64,000 nt of DNA from Caenorhabditis elegans (taxonomy: Eukaryota > Nematoda > Chromadorea > Rhabditida > Rhabditidae). Every line of letters starts with the position of its first letter. The first letter of the stretch is position 1. The DNA is taken from contig NC_003282.8 in the NCBI RefSeq assembly GCF_000002985.6, positions 10,540,001-10,604,000 of the forward strand. Direction: 5' to 3'. The notes beneath the pieces are model-generated. The model did not search any database, was not told where the DNA came from, and saw nothing but the letters and a program-made list of their open reading frames with translations. Below are positions 47,553-59,900 of this stretch, piece after piece. Position numbers and translations under genes: made by a program.

Positions 47553-49147
47553 CTATTTTCTATCGCTTAAACTTTCATAAATCATTGATTTTTCTCTATA
47601 ACAAACGGGACTATAGACATCACTAGAATAGGAAGAAACATTACGGACATCTCTTACAGTAGGCGAAATAAACGTTTGTATTCGAGTTTGAGCATTTATA
47701 AAGTTGTACGCAATGATTGCAGCAGCACAAATGTATTCGAATAATCCATCAATTAGTGGAACTGAACAAGATTTAAAATGTTTAAATTCAAAACTTGGAA
47801 GACTCACCATATGCGTGACATCTTTTCAGCTTTTGAAACTGCATCCAAGTTAGAATAACATGCGGAAAGCAAGCTGAAAATGTGACAAAGAAGATGGATT
47901 TGATGTAGAATCTCGGAGTTTGAATCTGTAAAAAAAACATCGTGAGATTATGAAAAAACTCATGGAATAACCGTTTTTTGAAACACGAAAACTTTGTAAA
48001 ATCATATTTTATCGCAGGCACGTAGGCAGACAGGAATGAGACAAAAACTGCACAAAACGCCACGGAATCCCTATTGAAACTTACAAAAACAAATCTTCCG
48101 TCAAAAGCATCATGAAGAAGATCGATCAGCATCTCAAGAAATGTGAATGCTCCCACCATTGAAAACGCATACGGCTGGAAAAATGTGACTGTAAACAAGA
48201 ATCTATTTCCCCAAACTGCTGGACTCTTAAACTTACGATATTCTTTATCGAATTCCGAGTGAAGAGAAGTTATCAAAAACAATGATAAAGACTGTAGAAA
48301 GGATATCCAAGGTGCAGATGATAACAAAAATTGAATAACTCGTGGAAATGGATTTATCTTACTCGTAAGAACATCGGTTGTTCGGACTAAAGCCATTGTC
48401 TTAAATATGTCATTAAAAAAGATTTCCTGTCGGTGAAGGTTTACCATTCGAAAACTCATACATTCCAAAACTAAAAACCGCAATCCAGAAGAAAAATATG
48501 GGTCGAGTTCAATGGTTCTTGTGATTGACTTTACCTTGAAATGGGACCGTTTTAGCCTTTTTCAAAGAATAACTAATAACTCACAAAATGACCACCAGGA
48601 ACTGGTACGAAAGCTTTCTTATTATACCAGTCACATATTAATTGCCCATCTGACTAAAAATATATGGGTATTTTCAACTCTTTCAAATAAACAAACTTAC
48701 TTTACAATATGATAACAAGGAGGTGCCATATTCGATTCTTGTAAAATTATTCCGTCGATATAAACGATTTTTTTCTCGGAAACTTGCAATTCTTAATTAT
48801 GAAAATTTATAAAAGGAAATTCCTATAGTCATTTTTCCGATCCTCTACCAACTAACTTTAAAAGTTCACTTTTTAGCTGCATTTTATTAATGAAAGGTCG
48901 CGTTGTAGGCTCCCAGGTGTTATTCATATCACAATTATCCTATAAAATACCTTCAGTGTGAACTTTCTAAAAAGATAAATAAACTTACCCATGGGACAAT
49001 CGGCTCTGAGTAATCATTAAAATGTGTCATAACTACAATTATTACAATAAATATAACCCAAAAACCGTAAAACATTAAACTATGCTTTGGTAGTTCGAAT
49101 TGATAATGACATGATTCGACTTCTTCTTCAGCACCGAGATTTGTCAT
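47553..49147 (-). CDS. Multipass membrane protein of unknown function
   Basis: Supported exons: 48989-49147, 48857-48939, 48701-48782, 48585-48653, 47808-48470 and 47553-47761. The first four join in frame, and so do the last two. The junction between 48585 and 48470 needs one more small exon or a different splice, because the phases do not match as drawn. Seen: one N-terminal transmembrane segment (MFYGFWVIFIVIIVVMTHF), a loop with DNCDMNNTW (possible N-glycosylation site) and PVPGGHF, then several hydrophobic helices (FLLSSAPWISFLQSLSLFLI, FTVTFFQPYAFSMVGAFTF, AFCAVFVSFLSAYVPA, FFVTFSACFPHVILTW, YICAAAIIAYNF) and a hydrophilic tail. The one-plus-five layout resembles the FRAG1/DRAM/Sfk1 (PGAP2-like) group, but no signature residues confirm this. 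A frame break making it a pseudogene is possible but less likely. Confidence 0.65.
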
Positions 49148-49423
49148 GTTAATAAAAGTGTTTTATCTGAAATTTTTTAACGAATTCTAAGAAATTTATC
49201 AATTTCAATGTTATGAAGAAAAAACTAGACTTAACTACAGGAAAAGAAATCACAAAGCACGTTAAAAGCATGATAAGAGAAGCCGCTAAAATGAGAGATA
49301 ATTGAGAGACGGATATTCGGAAGAAAGAAAAAAAACTGTGAAAGAAGTGAACCAGTTAGCAAGCAGATTCTTATCTACAATCTGTGGTTCTCAAGTGAAG
49401 AAGGGAAGAAATTGTGAATGATC

Positions 49424-50721
49424 TTAGCAACAGATATTTCCTGCTTGACAAGTATAACCACTGGCGCAAAGTCCATTGAAACAAGAACCAAATGGTGGAC
49501 GCCCAGAAGCACAAGTGGCACAGCAGTAACCATTGCCAGTGTTTGAATTGCATGAATATCCAGTTGGGCAGCCCTGAAAATATAAAACATTACGCTGTAA
49601 AATGCTGCTTGAGAAAATTCAGGAAAAGTCAACTCACATTGGAACACAGACCCGCAGTTCTTCCATATTGGCATTCACAGCAATAGTTTGAAGATGTACA
49701 TCTGAAAGATCCGCACGTCTGACCTGTACCACATGCTGAAATAGCTGGAAGTCCTCCACAAGATCCTGTATATTCATTTCCTGTTGTGGTACAGCAAATC
49801 CCATTCATGCATGTTTGACCGGCTGCGCAATCTACAGAAGTTGTGCAACGAACTTGCGTGCGTTGTCCATTATAGCAGTATGCTACAAAAACTTAATTAT
49901 TAGTTAAGTAATTTTTAGTTTCAAATATTACCCAATGCAGAAACAGATCTAGTTGTGGTAGTTGGGATGATTGGAGCTCGAGTTGTCACAACTGGATTTG
50001 TACAGCAACAATTGTTCAGACACACGGAGTTGGCAGCGTATGGAGTACACTAGAAAATACGATCTTATCCCAACAGAAATATAGAATTACCTGATAGTTG
50101 TAATAACATCCAACACCTATTTTCCTACCACCATTTGCACACGTATAAGGATTTCTTACAGTTTGAGATGTCCAGTATTCGCATGCTGAAAAACGTGGAG
50201 ATTAGAACAAGTGTTTTGAAAATTAGTTTTAAATATACAATTTTCTAAATATTACTTTACAAATCGTTACTCCTGAAACTCGGGCGGGGAGTTCACAAAC
50301 TCTCAAGCGCGAAGTGCACTTTCCGCGTTCCACGGAGAGTATGTTTTGTTTGAGCCTAAACCTAACACGATTTCGATATCAATCTCAACTGAACTGCTAA
50401 ACTTCTAAATGAATGCGTATAAATAAAACAGGTTTCGTAAATTTTCAACTAGATTAAATTTTAGATTGGAAAGTTATTTAAAAACATGGAAACAAGATTA
50501 AATGATCAGGTAAAATAAAATAGTTATCATCGGTAATTAAAGTCTGTTATATACAATTTGTTTTAATTCTTTGAGTTCTTACGAAACATTGAGTAGAATT
50601 GATTAGGATAAGTTCCACAAATATGTGTTTGCCGTTTTGATCGAATTCCTAGCTCAGTTAATCCGAAAATTGAAGGAATTACAGAGAAAAGTACTAGAAA
50701 CATCATGATGCGGTGCTGCAT
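49424..50721 (-). CDS. Secreted cysteine-rich repeat protein
   Basis: Five exons (50583-50721, 50091-50185, 49932-50049, 49638-49882, 49424-49573) give 248 aa. Seen: a signal peptide (MFLVLFSVIPSIFG) followed by a dibasic KR, then cysteine-rich modules: CEYW...CANGGRKIGVGCYYNYQC, a CCC cluster, a Thr/Pro linker (TTRAPIIPTTTTR), then repeated units with C-x-x-G-x-x-C and paired CC (AAGQTCMNGICC, GTGQTCGSFRC, SNYCCEC, GCPTGYSCNSNTGNGYCC, ASGYTCQAGNICC). The spacing resembles the lustrin-type cysteine-rich domains found in many nematode secreted proteins. No enzymatic motif is present. It is probably an extracellular matrix or cuticle-associated protein; the function is not known. Intron 1 is 397 bp, much longer than the others. 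The gene diverges from the Na,K-ATPase beta gene with only about 235 bp between start codons, so promoter elements may be shared. Confidence 0.85.
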
Positions 50722-50956
50722 TGTGTCTATGAAAAGCTAAAAATCGTTCGAAATTGTGGGATGAAAGTTATGGGAAAATGTTGCATTGTTTGCGCAGCTG
50801 CTTGAAAAAATATTGAAAAGCATGAACACGTCGGCCCCTTTTGTTATGCCCTAGATATCACGACGATAGTTTTTTTGCCGTTGGTAAAAACGTGAGATGT
50901 GAAGATGAAGTGTGTGGAAAAATTTATTTCGAAGAAAACGAAAACTTCTTTTCGAT

Positions 50957-52978
50957 ATGGTTGGGAGCAATTCCTCTCGTGATGATTCGCAACAAAGAAA
51001 ATCGTTTCTAGATAAGCAAAGTAAGTTGGACAGTGCGGGACATTTCCTGGGGTAAAGATAATTTTAGCGAATGTCAGAGCTCTCATAAACCACAGAGAAT
51101 CGATATGGTTTTATTTTCTGACTTCTGAGTTCCAGATTCCAGTTCTTCTTGAAAAAAAATTCTATAGAAATGAAAACCATGTGAAAATTATTTGCAGACT
51201 CTTCAAAAACCGCGAAAAGCCGTGTTGGGTCTTCAGAAAAGAGTAAAAGTAGCAAAACGGAGAAATCGACGCAGCAGTCTGAAAAGAAAACTGAAAGAAG
51301 CACGGCAAACACAACGATCAAATCTGAAGCGCCGTCAAAGAAGTTGATCACTCAACAGTCTACAGCTTCTATTCAGAGGTAGAATGTTTGGAATATATAG
51401 ATTCCTGCCTAATGCAGTCTGCTGCGTCTAATTTGTTTTCAGAAGCCCAACCGATTGGGGAAACATTTGAAAACGCGAACCACGAAAAGGCGATTCACAA
51501 AAAGGGGAAACAATGTAGTTGCAAACCTGGCGTTTTTAACTTTTTCTTCTCGGACATTGTTTAAATGCAAACGTGGATCAAAGTTTATTGTTAATTTCAC
51601 TGTTTTCCAATTGAAATAGAACGTGAAATCACGGATTTTCTATTTCATAAAAAACAGAAAAAAAGTTTATTAGAGAAAAGGGGGAAACGTTTTCTAATGT
51701 TTTATCAATTGGTACAGCCTCTGTTTTCAAACTAATTATTATAGTTGCGGTTATTTTTATATTCGAAATTTCAGTGTTGGCCGTCGTGGACCGAAAATGA
51801 GCGATGGCACAGAGTTTGATGCAGGACCTTACGGATACAGTTTGTTTAATTTTTCCGTTTCATATTTCAATTACATATTTCAGTCTTCTCCTTCATCTTT
51901 CTATTTGTTCTTTGGGGGTTAGCAACCATGCTTGCCATTGCTCTTGTTTGGTTCAATTTTTCTCGCCTCGATCGTCAATATCCCATCTATTTCGGTGATG
52001 GATCTTTCCTAGGTGGTGCTCCAAGTGAGTTTTGTTTATTTATTTGTTTGCATTTCGACTCATTTTTGTTGTCTGGTTTTCGGTTGATCACACAGCTCGC
52101 GTAAAAATTCCAGAAGTCTCCTTCGATCCGAACCCACGCCAATTCTTGGAGGATGGCACTAAAAATGCCATGTCATGGAATATTTATGAGTTTTCGACGT
52201 ATGTCAACTACTTGATTCGTTATAAACAAGTACTTAAAAGTTTGTTTGTGGTTCATAAGCTTTAAAGATTGTATATTTGATATTCAGAGTATTCTGGTGG
52301 AATAGGAAAACAGAAGGTTAAAAAGGAAGAGATGTGTAAGAATCAGACAATGACACGAGAAAATGCTTGCAAATTTGATCGATTGACAGATTTTGGAGAA
52401 TGCACACTTTCGCTGTAAGATTTCATTTTTTTCCATCAAAATGAAAATCTGATCAGAGACAATTTGGAGCGTGGATTTGGATACAGTAAAGGACAGCCGT
52501 GTATCATGTTGAAGCTGAATAAGATTGTCGGATGGGTGCCAAACTTGTCTCCTTCGAAAAATAAAACCAAATGCCCCTCTGGAGATTTGTGTTGTGGCCA
52601 AGGAATCAAATTTAAATGTACTTCGAATGTAAGAACCTTTTAGAATTATTTATTACAACAGAAGTTAGAATAATCACTTTTAGGCTGACGTCAAATTTGA
52701 ATATTTCCCTAAAACTGGAATCCCTACTTGTTACTTCCCATATGCCAATCAAGGAGGTTACGAACAGCCCTATCAAATGGTCAAATTGACAAACATCACT
52801 GTTAATAGAGAGGTATTTCCTAGATTTTACTTGAAACAAAACAAATATATTTTTTCAGACTACTATCGAATGTGCTCCTGAAGATTCTTCGCTGAACACA
52901 CTCGCAAGTGGAAAGACCAATGAGGCAAGGTTCCATATCTTGATGACAAAAAATCGACCAGTGGAAACTGTTGGTTAG
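50957..52978 (+). CDS. nkb-2: Na+/K+-ATPase beta subunit
   Basis: Nine exons (50957-51020, 51198-51378, 51775-51839, 51884-52024, 52096-52229, 52290-52414, 52457-52628, 52684-52812, 52859-52978) give 376 aa. It is a type II membrane glycoprotein needed for folding and surface delivery of the sodium-pump alpha subunit. Seen: a cytosolic N-terminus of about 103 residues rich in Ser, Lys, Thr and Gln; one transmembrane helix (FSFIFLFVLWGLATMLAIALVWF); and an ectodomain with six cysteines as three likely pairs (CKNQT...CKFD, GECTLS...QPCIML, CPSGDLCCG...KCTS/TCYF) plus the beta signature FGYSKGQPCIMLKLNKIVGW. The long N-terminus is unusual; typical beta subunits have 30-60 residues. Exon 6 uses the second AG of CAGAG to stay in frame. 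The name rests on my memory of three worm nkb genes. AATAAA lies at 53024-53029. Confidence 0.88.
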
Positions 52979-53023
52979 AATAATTTCTGTGAAATTAAAT
53001 GACAATCAAAAAGGAATCTGACA

Positions 53024-53029
53024 AATAAA
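53024..53029 (+). terminator. Poly(A) signal of the Na,K-ATPase beta gene
   Basis: AATAAA 46 bp after the stop codon. The 3' end lies within about 40 bp of the stop codon of the convergent peptide gene, so the two 3' UTRs probably touch or overlap. Confidence 0.65.
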
Positions 53030-53067
53030 TTAGTTTATTCGATTTTTGCGGCAATATGAAATACGAT

Positions 53068-53575
53068 TTAAAGCAAGTTGCGGCAAAGTTCGAAGCTTCG
53101 GAGTGCTAGCATACAGTCGATTCGTGAGGCACGGCTGTAGACAACTGGTGGCCTACAATTTAAATTGTTAATAATCAAATTATAATGGGTTATAACTCTT
53201 GAATTTCTATTCCAATCACATTCATTTTTTCCATTATAAATTAGAATGATAGAAAATAAGTTTTGAAATCAACTCACCGTCTGTCGAGAAGTTTGATAAG
53301 GCTGTTTTGGAATTCTGGAACTACTTCATCGGCTCGTTTGTCCATTGGATCTGGAATGTAGTGAAATATGTGTTTCGAACTTAATGAGCCGGAATTTTCT
53401 TCGTTAGCCTCATTCGTATCCTACTGCTAACACGCGTGAAAATTTGTTTTTCTTAATATGAACTAACATGGAAGCCGTACATTATAAAATTCTGAAACTG
53501 AAGCTCACCATATGAGGATGCTGAGACGCAAACAAGCAGTACGAGCATAACGAGAATAATTGAAAATGATGACAT
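53068..53575 (-). CDS. Small secreted peptide precursor, elevenin/L11-like candidate
   Basis: Three exons (53509-53575, 53278-53350, 53068-53152) give 74 aa. Seen: a signal peptide (MSSFSIILVMLVLLVCVSAS), then a dibasic KR, a spacer (ADEVVPEFQNSLIKLLD), an RR site, and a C-terminal peptide PPVVYSRASRIDCMLALRSF followed by ELCRNLL. The last part has exactly two cysteines, C-x9-C, in the context RIDC...CR. Invertebrate elevenin (Aplysia L11) peptides have the same RIDC...CR frame around one disulfide loop, and C. elegans SNET-1 was described as L11-like. Whether this is that gene I cannot tell. All splice junctions are in frame. It lies tail-to-tail with the Na,K-ATPase beta gene, with 89 bp between stop codons. 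Confidence 0.75.
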
Positions 53576-56500
53576 ACTGTGACAAGAAAATCTCGTGTGT
53601 TACCTGGAATATTTAATTGTGCTTGAGAAAGCTTAAAGCTTTTGTGACTAGAAGAAATAAGATGATGTCAAATGAGAGGAGATGTGAAATCTAGTGCTGC
53701 AGAAAAATGAGAGCAGAGGAGCACAACTGGGCGGAGTCTAATGGAAAGGTAGGATAGGACAATGGGAACAATAGGAAGAATATTAGGGGTTGGAATTGAG
53801 GATTAGGTATTCCAGATTTCTAAGTATGCACGTGGTCTTCGGATGATGAACCCAGAAAGTTCATTTTATTAAATTCGAACGGAAATAACAAGAATAGGTG
53901 GGAAGGTAAAGCTAGACTCCGGAAAGAATCTTTTACGCAAGTAAGACTAAGTAATAGGAAGTGAGATTTTCACAGACCAAAATGTGATGTGATAGGGAAA
54001 TACAATATTGAAGTAAGCCCAGACAAATGTAGACCGAAAACAAGCCACGGGCGAAGCCCTTTTTCTGTTGAAAAATCCTTGTCTATCTCAAAATAGGTAC
54101 ACACGCTTATCGTCTAATCGCTGAAAAATAAATGAAACCGTGTTTTGAAAAGTGTGATGTCACATGGGACTTGAAATTTAGCAACCTAGCTTCCTATTCC
54201 GTATTCCGGTAATTTTAGATTATTAAATAGATTTACAAAAATTTGTAGCATGAAAAATTGCACAAGCTGCCGTAGTTACAGTCAGATATCACCATAATTT
54301 TTTTCTTTAAGGAGTAATGTTTTTTTTTGTAAAAAAAACCAAATAACGCAAACTTGTTTGTCACAACACGAGATACAAAATTCTGAAATTCTCATTAGAC
54401 CAAACTAAACATGCTTGCGCCTTGTTTTTTGTGCAAGCACCATTTGTAAGACCAGTATTTCGTGTGGTTTATTTTTCCAGACAAAAAGGAAAAATTTGAG
54501 CAAAAAATGTTGAAAACTTTGGTGTCGAAATACAACCACAAACAAGGTCAGAAATGTGGGTAAACTCGATCCAAGAAATTGCCTGGATTACTTATTCCGA
54601 TTTGAATGACGTACTTCTTGAGAAAAAAGCTGATGGAATCAAGGAAAATGTATGGGAATTTTATCAACTTCGTATTTCTTTCTCATGTAGTATTTCTTAA
54701 AATTCTAGCGTGATGTCATGGGGAAAATACACTCGAAAAAGATATTTTGACGAGATTTATGTGGAAAATAATACTTCAATAAATATAATCAGTGTAAATT
54801 GATTAAATAAATATAGATTTTTCTGAATGTCAAACATCATTTATATTTTTTATCAGACATTCGATTGGATCAGTGTCTGCAACGCCTCACACTCGCCTCT
54901 TTACTCGCCCTTCTGAAGCCCTATCTGAATTTTTTGAGTTTTCATTTCACGTTCTTATTTTCTAATTTTGATTTTTTTCAAAATGTGTTCAGTTATTTTA
55001 ATAAGACAATACTTTTTGAGATTTTGAGATTAATAAGACAATGAAAACTATCACAAAATTATTGAAAACCTTCGTAACATCAAAAAAAAATTCAGGCACC
55101 GGATCGTCCAATACCCTAACGTCCGGTTTAGTCCAGGCATGGTTAAGTAGGTTTAATAGTCTTGTTTTGAATCTTTCATAAAAACGGCAGTATTATAGAG
55201 ATTACAAAAATTAATTTAGTGCACAAAAAAAGATTCTTCTAGAAGACGATAAATCTTTCGAAGACAATAGTTTTTTCTCGGAATCACAGTTCCCGATTTC
55301 AAATATAAATATTTACGAATTTTACAACGAAAACATGGAATTATGATGGTCATGATTGTTAGGGTAAGAAAATATACCCACTTTGTCTAAAGTAAGTAAG
55401 CTTTTGTCTAAAGTAAGTAAGCTGATTATGTTTACTTAAACACCCACGGGTGAATATTATATGAAAGGGAAAAAGCTAAAATGGAAAGCAAAATGGGAAG
55501 AAAAACATTGAAAACATCAGATTTACATACATCATGGGGTTCACAAAGAGGCAACGCGCTTTATCTTAAAATAGTCTATGGACCAGAAAAAACCCTCCTC
55601 TGATCCTCTTCTTGCGTTGGCCAAAAATCCAATTTCGATAATCTGCTAAATTCAGATGGTACTAATAGTAAGAAACCAGGAAAATAAAAACAGGGTCGCG
55701 TGACCAAGTTTAAAAAAAAACTGACTTATTTGTTGCGAATACCTATTTGGCCGTTCGAAAATTGTTTTGATAAAAAAATATAGAAACCATTGGAGTTTTC
55801 TATCGTAATCTAAACGGCTGAAGTAACGGGTTGATTTATATTAGGAAACATGAAGAATACAAGAGACTACTTAAAAAACAAGTTGCACAGTTAGATTGCT
55901 AGGAGAAGTTTATATATGTTTTTTTTCTTTCATCATAGATCAGCTCCAATATTGGATAGGTACATGTCAATTTCAGAAGATATAATAACAACCTTCAGGA
56001 ACAAAATGAGATCTTTTTGCGTGGGTTACTACAACTTCAGCTTTCAAAGTGTGTGTGTGTGAAACGGAAATTGACAAAATGGAAATGATTATTTTTAGAT
56101 GCAAATGACACCAATGTCTATGTTGAGCATCATTATAGTGATGTGCAAATTGGTGTATCTTGGAACAAAAACGAACTATGTAAATTTTTGATATGAAGAA
56201 GAATAAGAAAAGTGAAGTGGAGAGGATTAAAATTTTCGCACGTCAATAAGTTTTTTAAATGGTATTTTGACTCATTTTGATTCGTTATGTCATTGTATCC
56301 GTTAAAATAATATATTATAGAAAGGAATCGCGAATCAAACATAGTTTTACTATACGTATCTGGCTGGAAAAACTAAAAAGAAATTTGTTTTCAGGGGAAA
56401 ACTAATAAAACCTAATACATCACAGTTTTAGGAATTTTGTTCAGAATATTCCGGTCAGTGAAACTAGCTATCCGTTGTGCTCCATTATTGAAACTACCAG

Positions 56501-56932
56501 TTAATAAATGCTGAGTATCATCAGTGAGGATTTTGTATGTACAGTGTTAAAAATTGATAATTTTAGCTTAATATAAGTAGTTTTAAACAACATCTTTATT
56601 ATTCAATTAACTTGGTTTTAATTTCCACCATCGCCTTTTTTACTTTCGTCTATTCACTTTTATTAAAATTTCTTCAAATGATGCGTCATCATCATCCAAC
56701 AAAAAACCGACACAGTAAGCACATAAGTGTGTACTTCAAGCTTATCCTTGTCTCACAACCGGACCGGTGTTCTTCGCTTCACCATCGAAACCATTACAAA
56801 AGTCATAATGTTGTGTCGTAACTAGCTGGATCCCGATAATCCGCTTTCAGAAAAAAAACGAATTGAAACGACAACTACTGTAGACGACTGTTTGAAAACG
56901 AAGAAACACCTGTCATTTTCATACTTTTCAAA
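53576..56932. other. Intergenic region with one possible small gene
   Basis: About 3.4 kb. It contains the promoter side of the small peptide gene, a candidate small coding unit at 54482-54753 (listed separately) and a 19-bp tandem duplication near 55385-55425 (TTTTGTCTAAAGTAAGTAAGC twice, with the motif truncated here to its repeated core). No other exons were found. Confidence 0.5.
54482..54753 (+). pseudogene. Possible small gene or gene remnant
   Basis: After TTTTTCCAG an exon-like stretch runs to a GTATGG donor at about 54650, then TTCTAG opens a second stretch that ends in a stop near 54750. One frame across this junction reads MWVNSIQEIAWITYSDLNDV and continues LLEKKADGIKEN to a short basic tail ending in KKIF. 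The composition is protein-like, and AATAAAT follows at about 54806. Upstream of the Met the frame is closed by a TGA near 54498, and the first part of the exon is open only in another frame, so a frameshift may be present. I do not recognise the product. Confidence 0.3.
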
Positions 56933-59900
56933 ATGTTCTTACGCGCGATAACAGCTGTTCTGATGTATTCAACATTGGTAAGTTGGATATAATTACTGAT
57001 GACGTTAACTCAAAATTTTAATGTTTCATAATAGATATTTTAAATTTTTTGAAGCTAGAAATTATAAGGATCAATGATTTTTAGAGTTAATGTAAATTTG
57101 TAAAATATTATAATTCTCGGACTTTTCCACAAAGTTCTTTTTTTAAAAATAAGCCTAAAGCATTCGAAAAATAAAAACAGTTTTCATATTTTGACAGAAC
57201 TTTTTAGTCTAGACGGACTCCAAAAATGACTGCATTGCACTTCAACTTGTGGCGCAGCCTGAGTCTGACATATTTTTAGGGAACTTGTGGTCCTGAAAAA
57301 TCCGATAAAGAAAAACCGGAAACCTCTGAACAAATTGATCCGTCAATCTACATTCGACAAGGCATGATGAATGGATTGGGAATGGGACAACATTTTGGAA
57401 TGGGACAAAATTCAATGAATCAAGGTGAAAAATCTAGTTAAAACATTTCGCCTTAAATAAAGACGATCGGCAATAGGCACTAGCCAATTGTCGCTCTGAA
57501 TTCAGAGGTTTCATCGTAGGCAGGTACACCTTCAGTCGAATAAATACCTGCCACGTAACTATTTTTGTCTTGACAGGTATGTTGTTCTAAAAGTATTACC
57601 ATATTGTTTACTTATCTGAATTCTAGGATTAACTTGAATTATTGACTTTGCATTTTCCTGGAAGTATACTAATTTTCTAATTCTGATATCACAATAATAT
57701 TCTGACTAATATAATATGCTTGTTTTTAAGTGGAAGCAACATAAATCATGAGATCAGAAATCATTGTCCTCGATGTTATGATTAAAGGCTACAAATCATA
57801 ATCACAATGAGAACACAAAATGTTTTTTTTTGAGAAAATGGAGCTTAGTGACGTGTCTCCATAATGAAGGTATATTGTTCCATATAGCTATTTTCAGTAA
57901 ACTTCGCCTTTACATGCAAGTGTGCATCAAAGAACATCAATCCCCTATCACCGGCCCCAATGGATGCTAATGCTTTGGCTCAGCAGCAGATTGTTCAGTT
58001 ACAGGTAAGGTTTTGGCACATTAAAAAAATATACTTAAGAAATTTTGAGGTTTCAAGTTATTGTGGATCATCTATTACTTTAATTTCACAGCTTATTTCA
58101 CATGCTTGGTTGATTTAGGAAATATAATTTAACAGTATTTTGCAAAACTATTGAGATTTAGGCTGTCATGGTTGAGCAATGCGGTGCAAGACTAATTAAA
58201 GAAATATGGTAGTTGACTTTTCCTATGGAAGAGTAGACAATTTCTTTGAATGAATTCAACCTTTGAGTAAGAAATTGATGCCAAAATACTTTTATTGTTG
58301 CGGGATGATGATCAAATTATGGAAGTGTTGACAAATTCTGTCTAATTGCAAACACTTTCAGAAAATTGAAAAAAAAAACCCATTAAGGGTTTCTCGCTCG
58401 ACCCAGACAAATGTTTTCTTTGCCATTAAAATACGCTGGGCTCAGTCGCAGGTAATGACTTTAGAGGAAAATCCTATTAAGCGATATCAGATAAATGTAT
58501 TGTTATACAACCAACTCTATTTTTCTTTGGAACACATTAATAAATGATTCATATAGATCTTTGAATGGCTTCTCAGATTAAGCTTTGACTTTAAAATAGA
58601 CTGACATCAGTATGGAAAAAGAATAGTTTACGAGCTTTGAAATAACTTTTCGCACCAAGTATATCTCATTTTCTAAATGGGATTTTTAGTGCTTCTTGTA
58701 TGTAGTACATTGCTTTCCACATCCTATTGAATTCAAGAATCCTAGAATAGAAAACAGGAAATAAGGGGAGACTCTCGTATTTTCTTCAAATATTCTGAAA
58801 AAAAAGTTTCGTATTTATTTTGAAGCATCGAATCGGAAACATTTATGAAATCCAAGGGGTCTCCAGATGACGTGAACACACAAAGAGTTAAAAATGAAAA
58901 TGTCATGTAGCGGAGGAATCGAATGAATTAAATTTGCAGGAGCAAGTCCGACGGCAGCAGGAAGTCATCAATCGGCAATCAGCAACTAAGAATGGATTCG
59001 AGAATTTCAGTAAGTAAAAGTAAATTGGCCGCCAAATACGATGTTATCAAGGGAGTGTTACAAAATTGGAAATTACAAAACGATAGGTGATTTGCTAACA
59101 ATTTTGTATTCGAAGTAAGACATTCTGTACTAATTTTATGTTCCAGAAAATTCAATGGAAAAACTCAAAAATCTAGATATAGAATATAGAAAGAGCCTTT
59201 CATGTATTACTGTGCTATTTCAAAATTAAATTTTGTAATGACCACTTACAAAATATTGTGTCCCGACAGGTAAGCTACGCCCAGAACTAATTACTAGATA
59301 CTAATCGGAAAGTGTTTTGCAATGTGAACTCTGAAAATGTTTCGACAAGTTTATAAATTATTTTAAGTTCATTATCAAATTAAGAAAAACGTGCAAATCT
59401 TAATTTTAAAAAAAAGTTCAAGATAATTGGCAACAAAAATTTGCAGCTGCTGCGTTCAAAAAAATAAGCACACTTTTCAACGAATAGCTAATTTTTGACA
59501 ACAATAGTGTAAGCAGTTTTACTAGTTTTATGAATAGAAATTTTTTGTTGACTTTAGCCATTGTGATCCTTTGTAGGATCATAGAGACCAAGTAGTTGGA
59601 AAATGAATTTCTAATAAGACAAAGATTTCGACAACTTGGAGAGAACATTCCCTTTTTTTTTGGATAAAAAGAGCTTTGTGAGCTCCAATTTTAAATGTCC
59701 ATTCTTTTCGAACCACACTGTCAATCAAACTTAATGCTCCGTAAAAATCGATGTCTCAACCAAAATAACAAGAATAACACAACTTCTTTTTTTCTAGCTC
59801 AACTGATTGCTCTTGCCAACTCCATGGATTGTCAGTGTTCTTCCGATAATTCTGGAATGGGTGGTCAAGTGGGAATGGGAGGTATTTATGCAAGTCAAGG

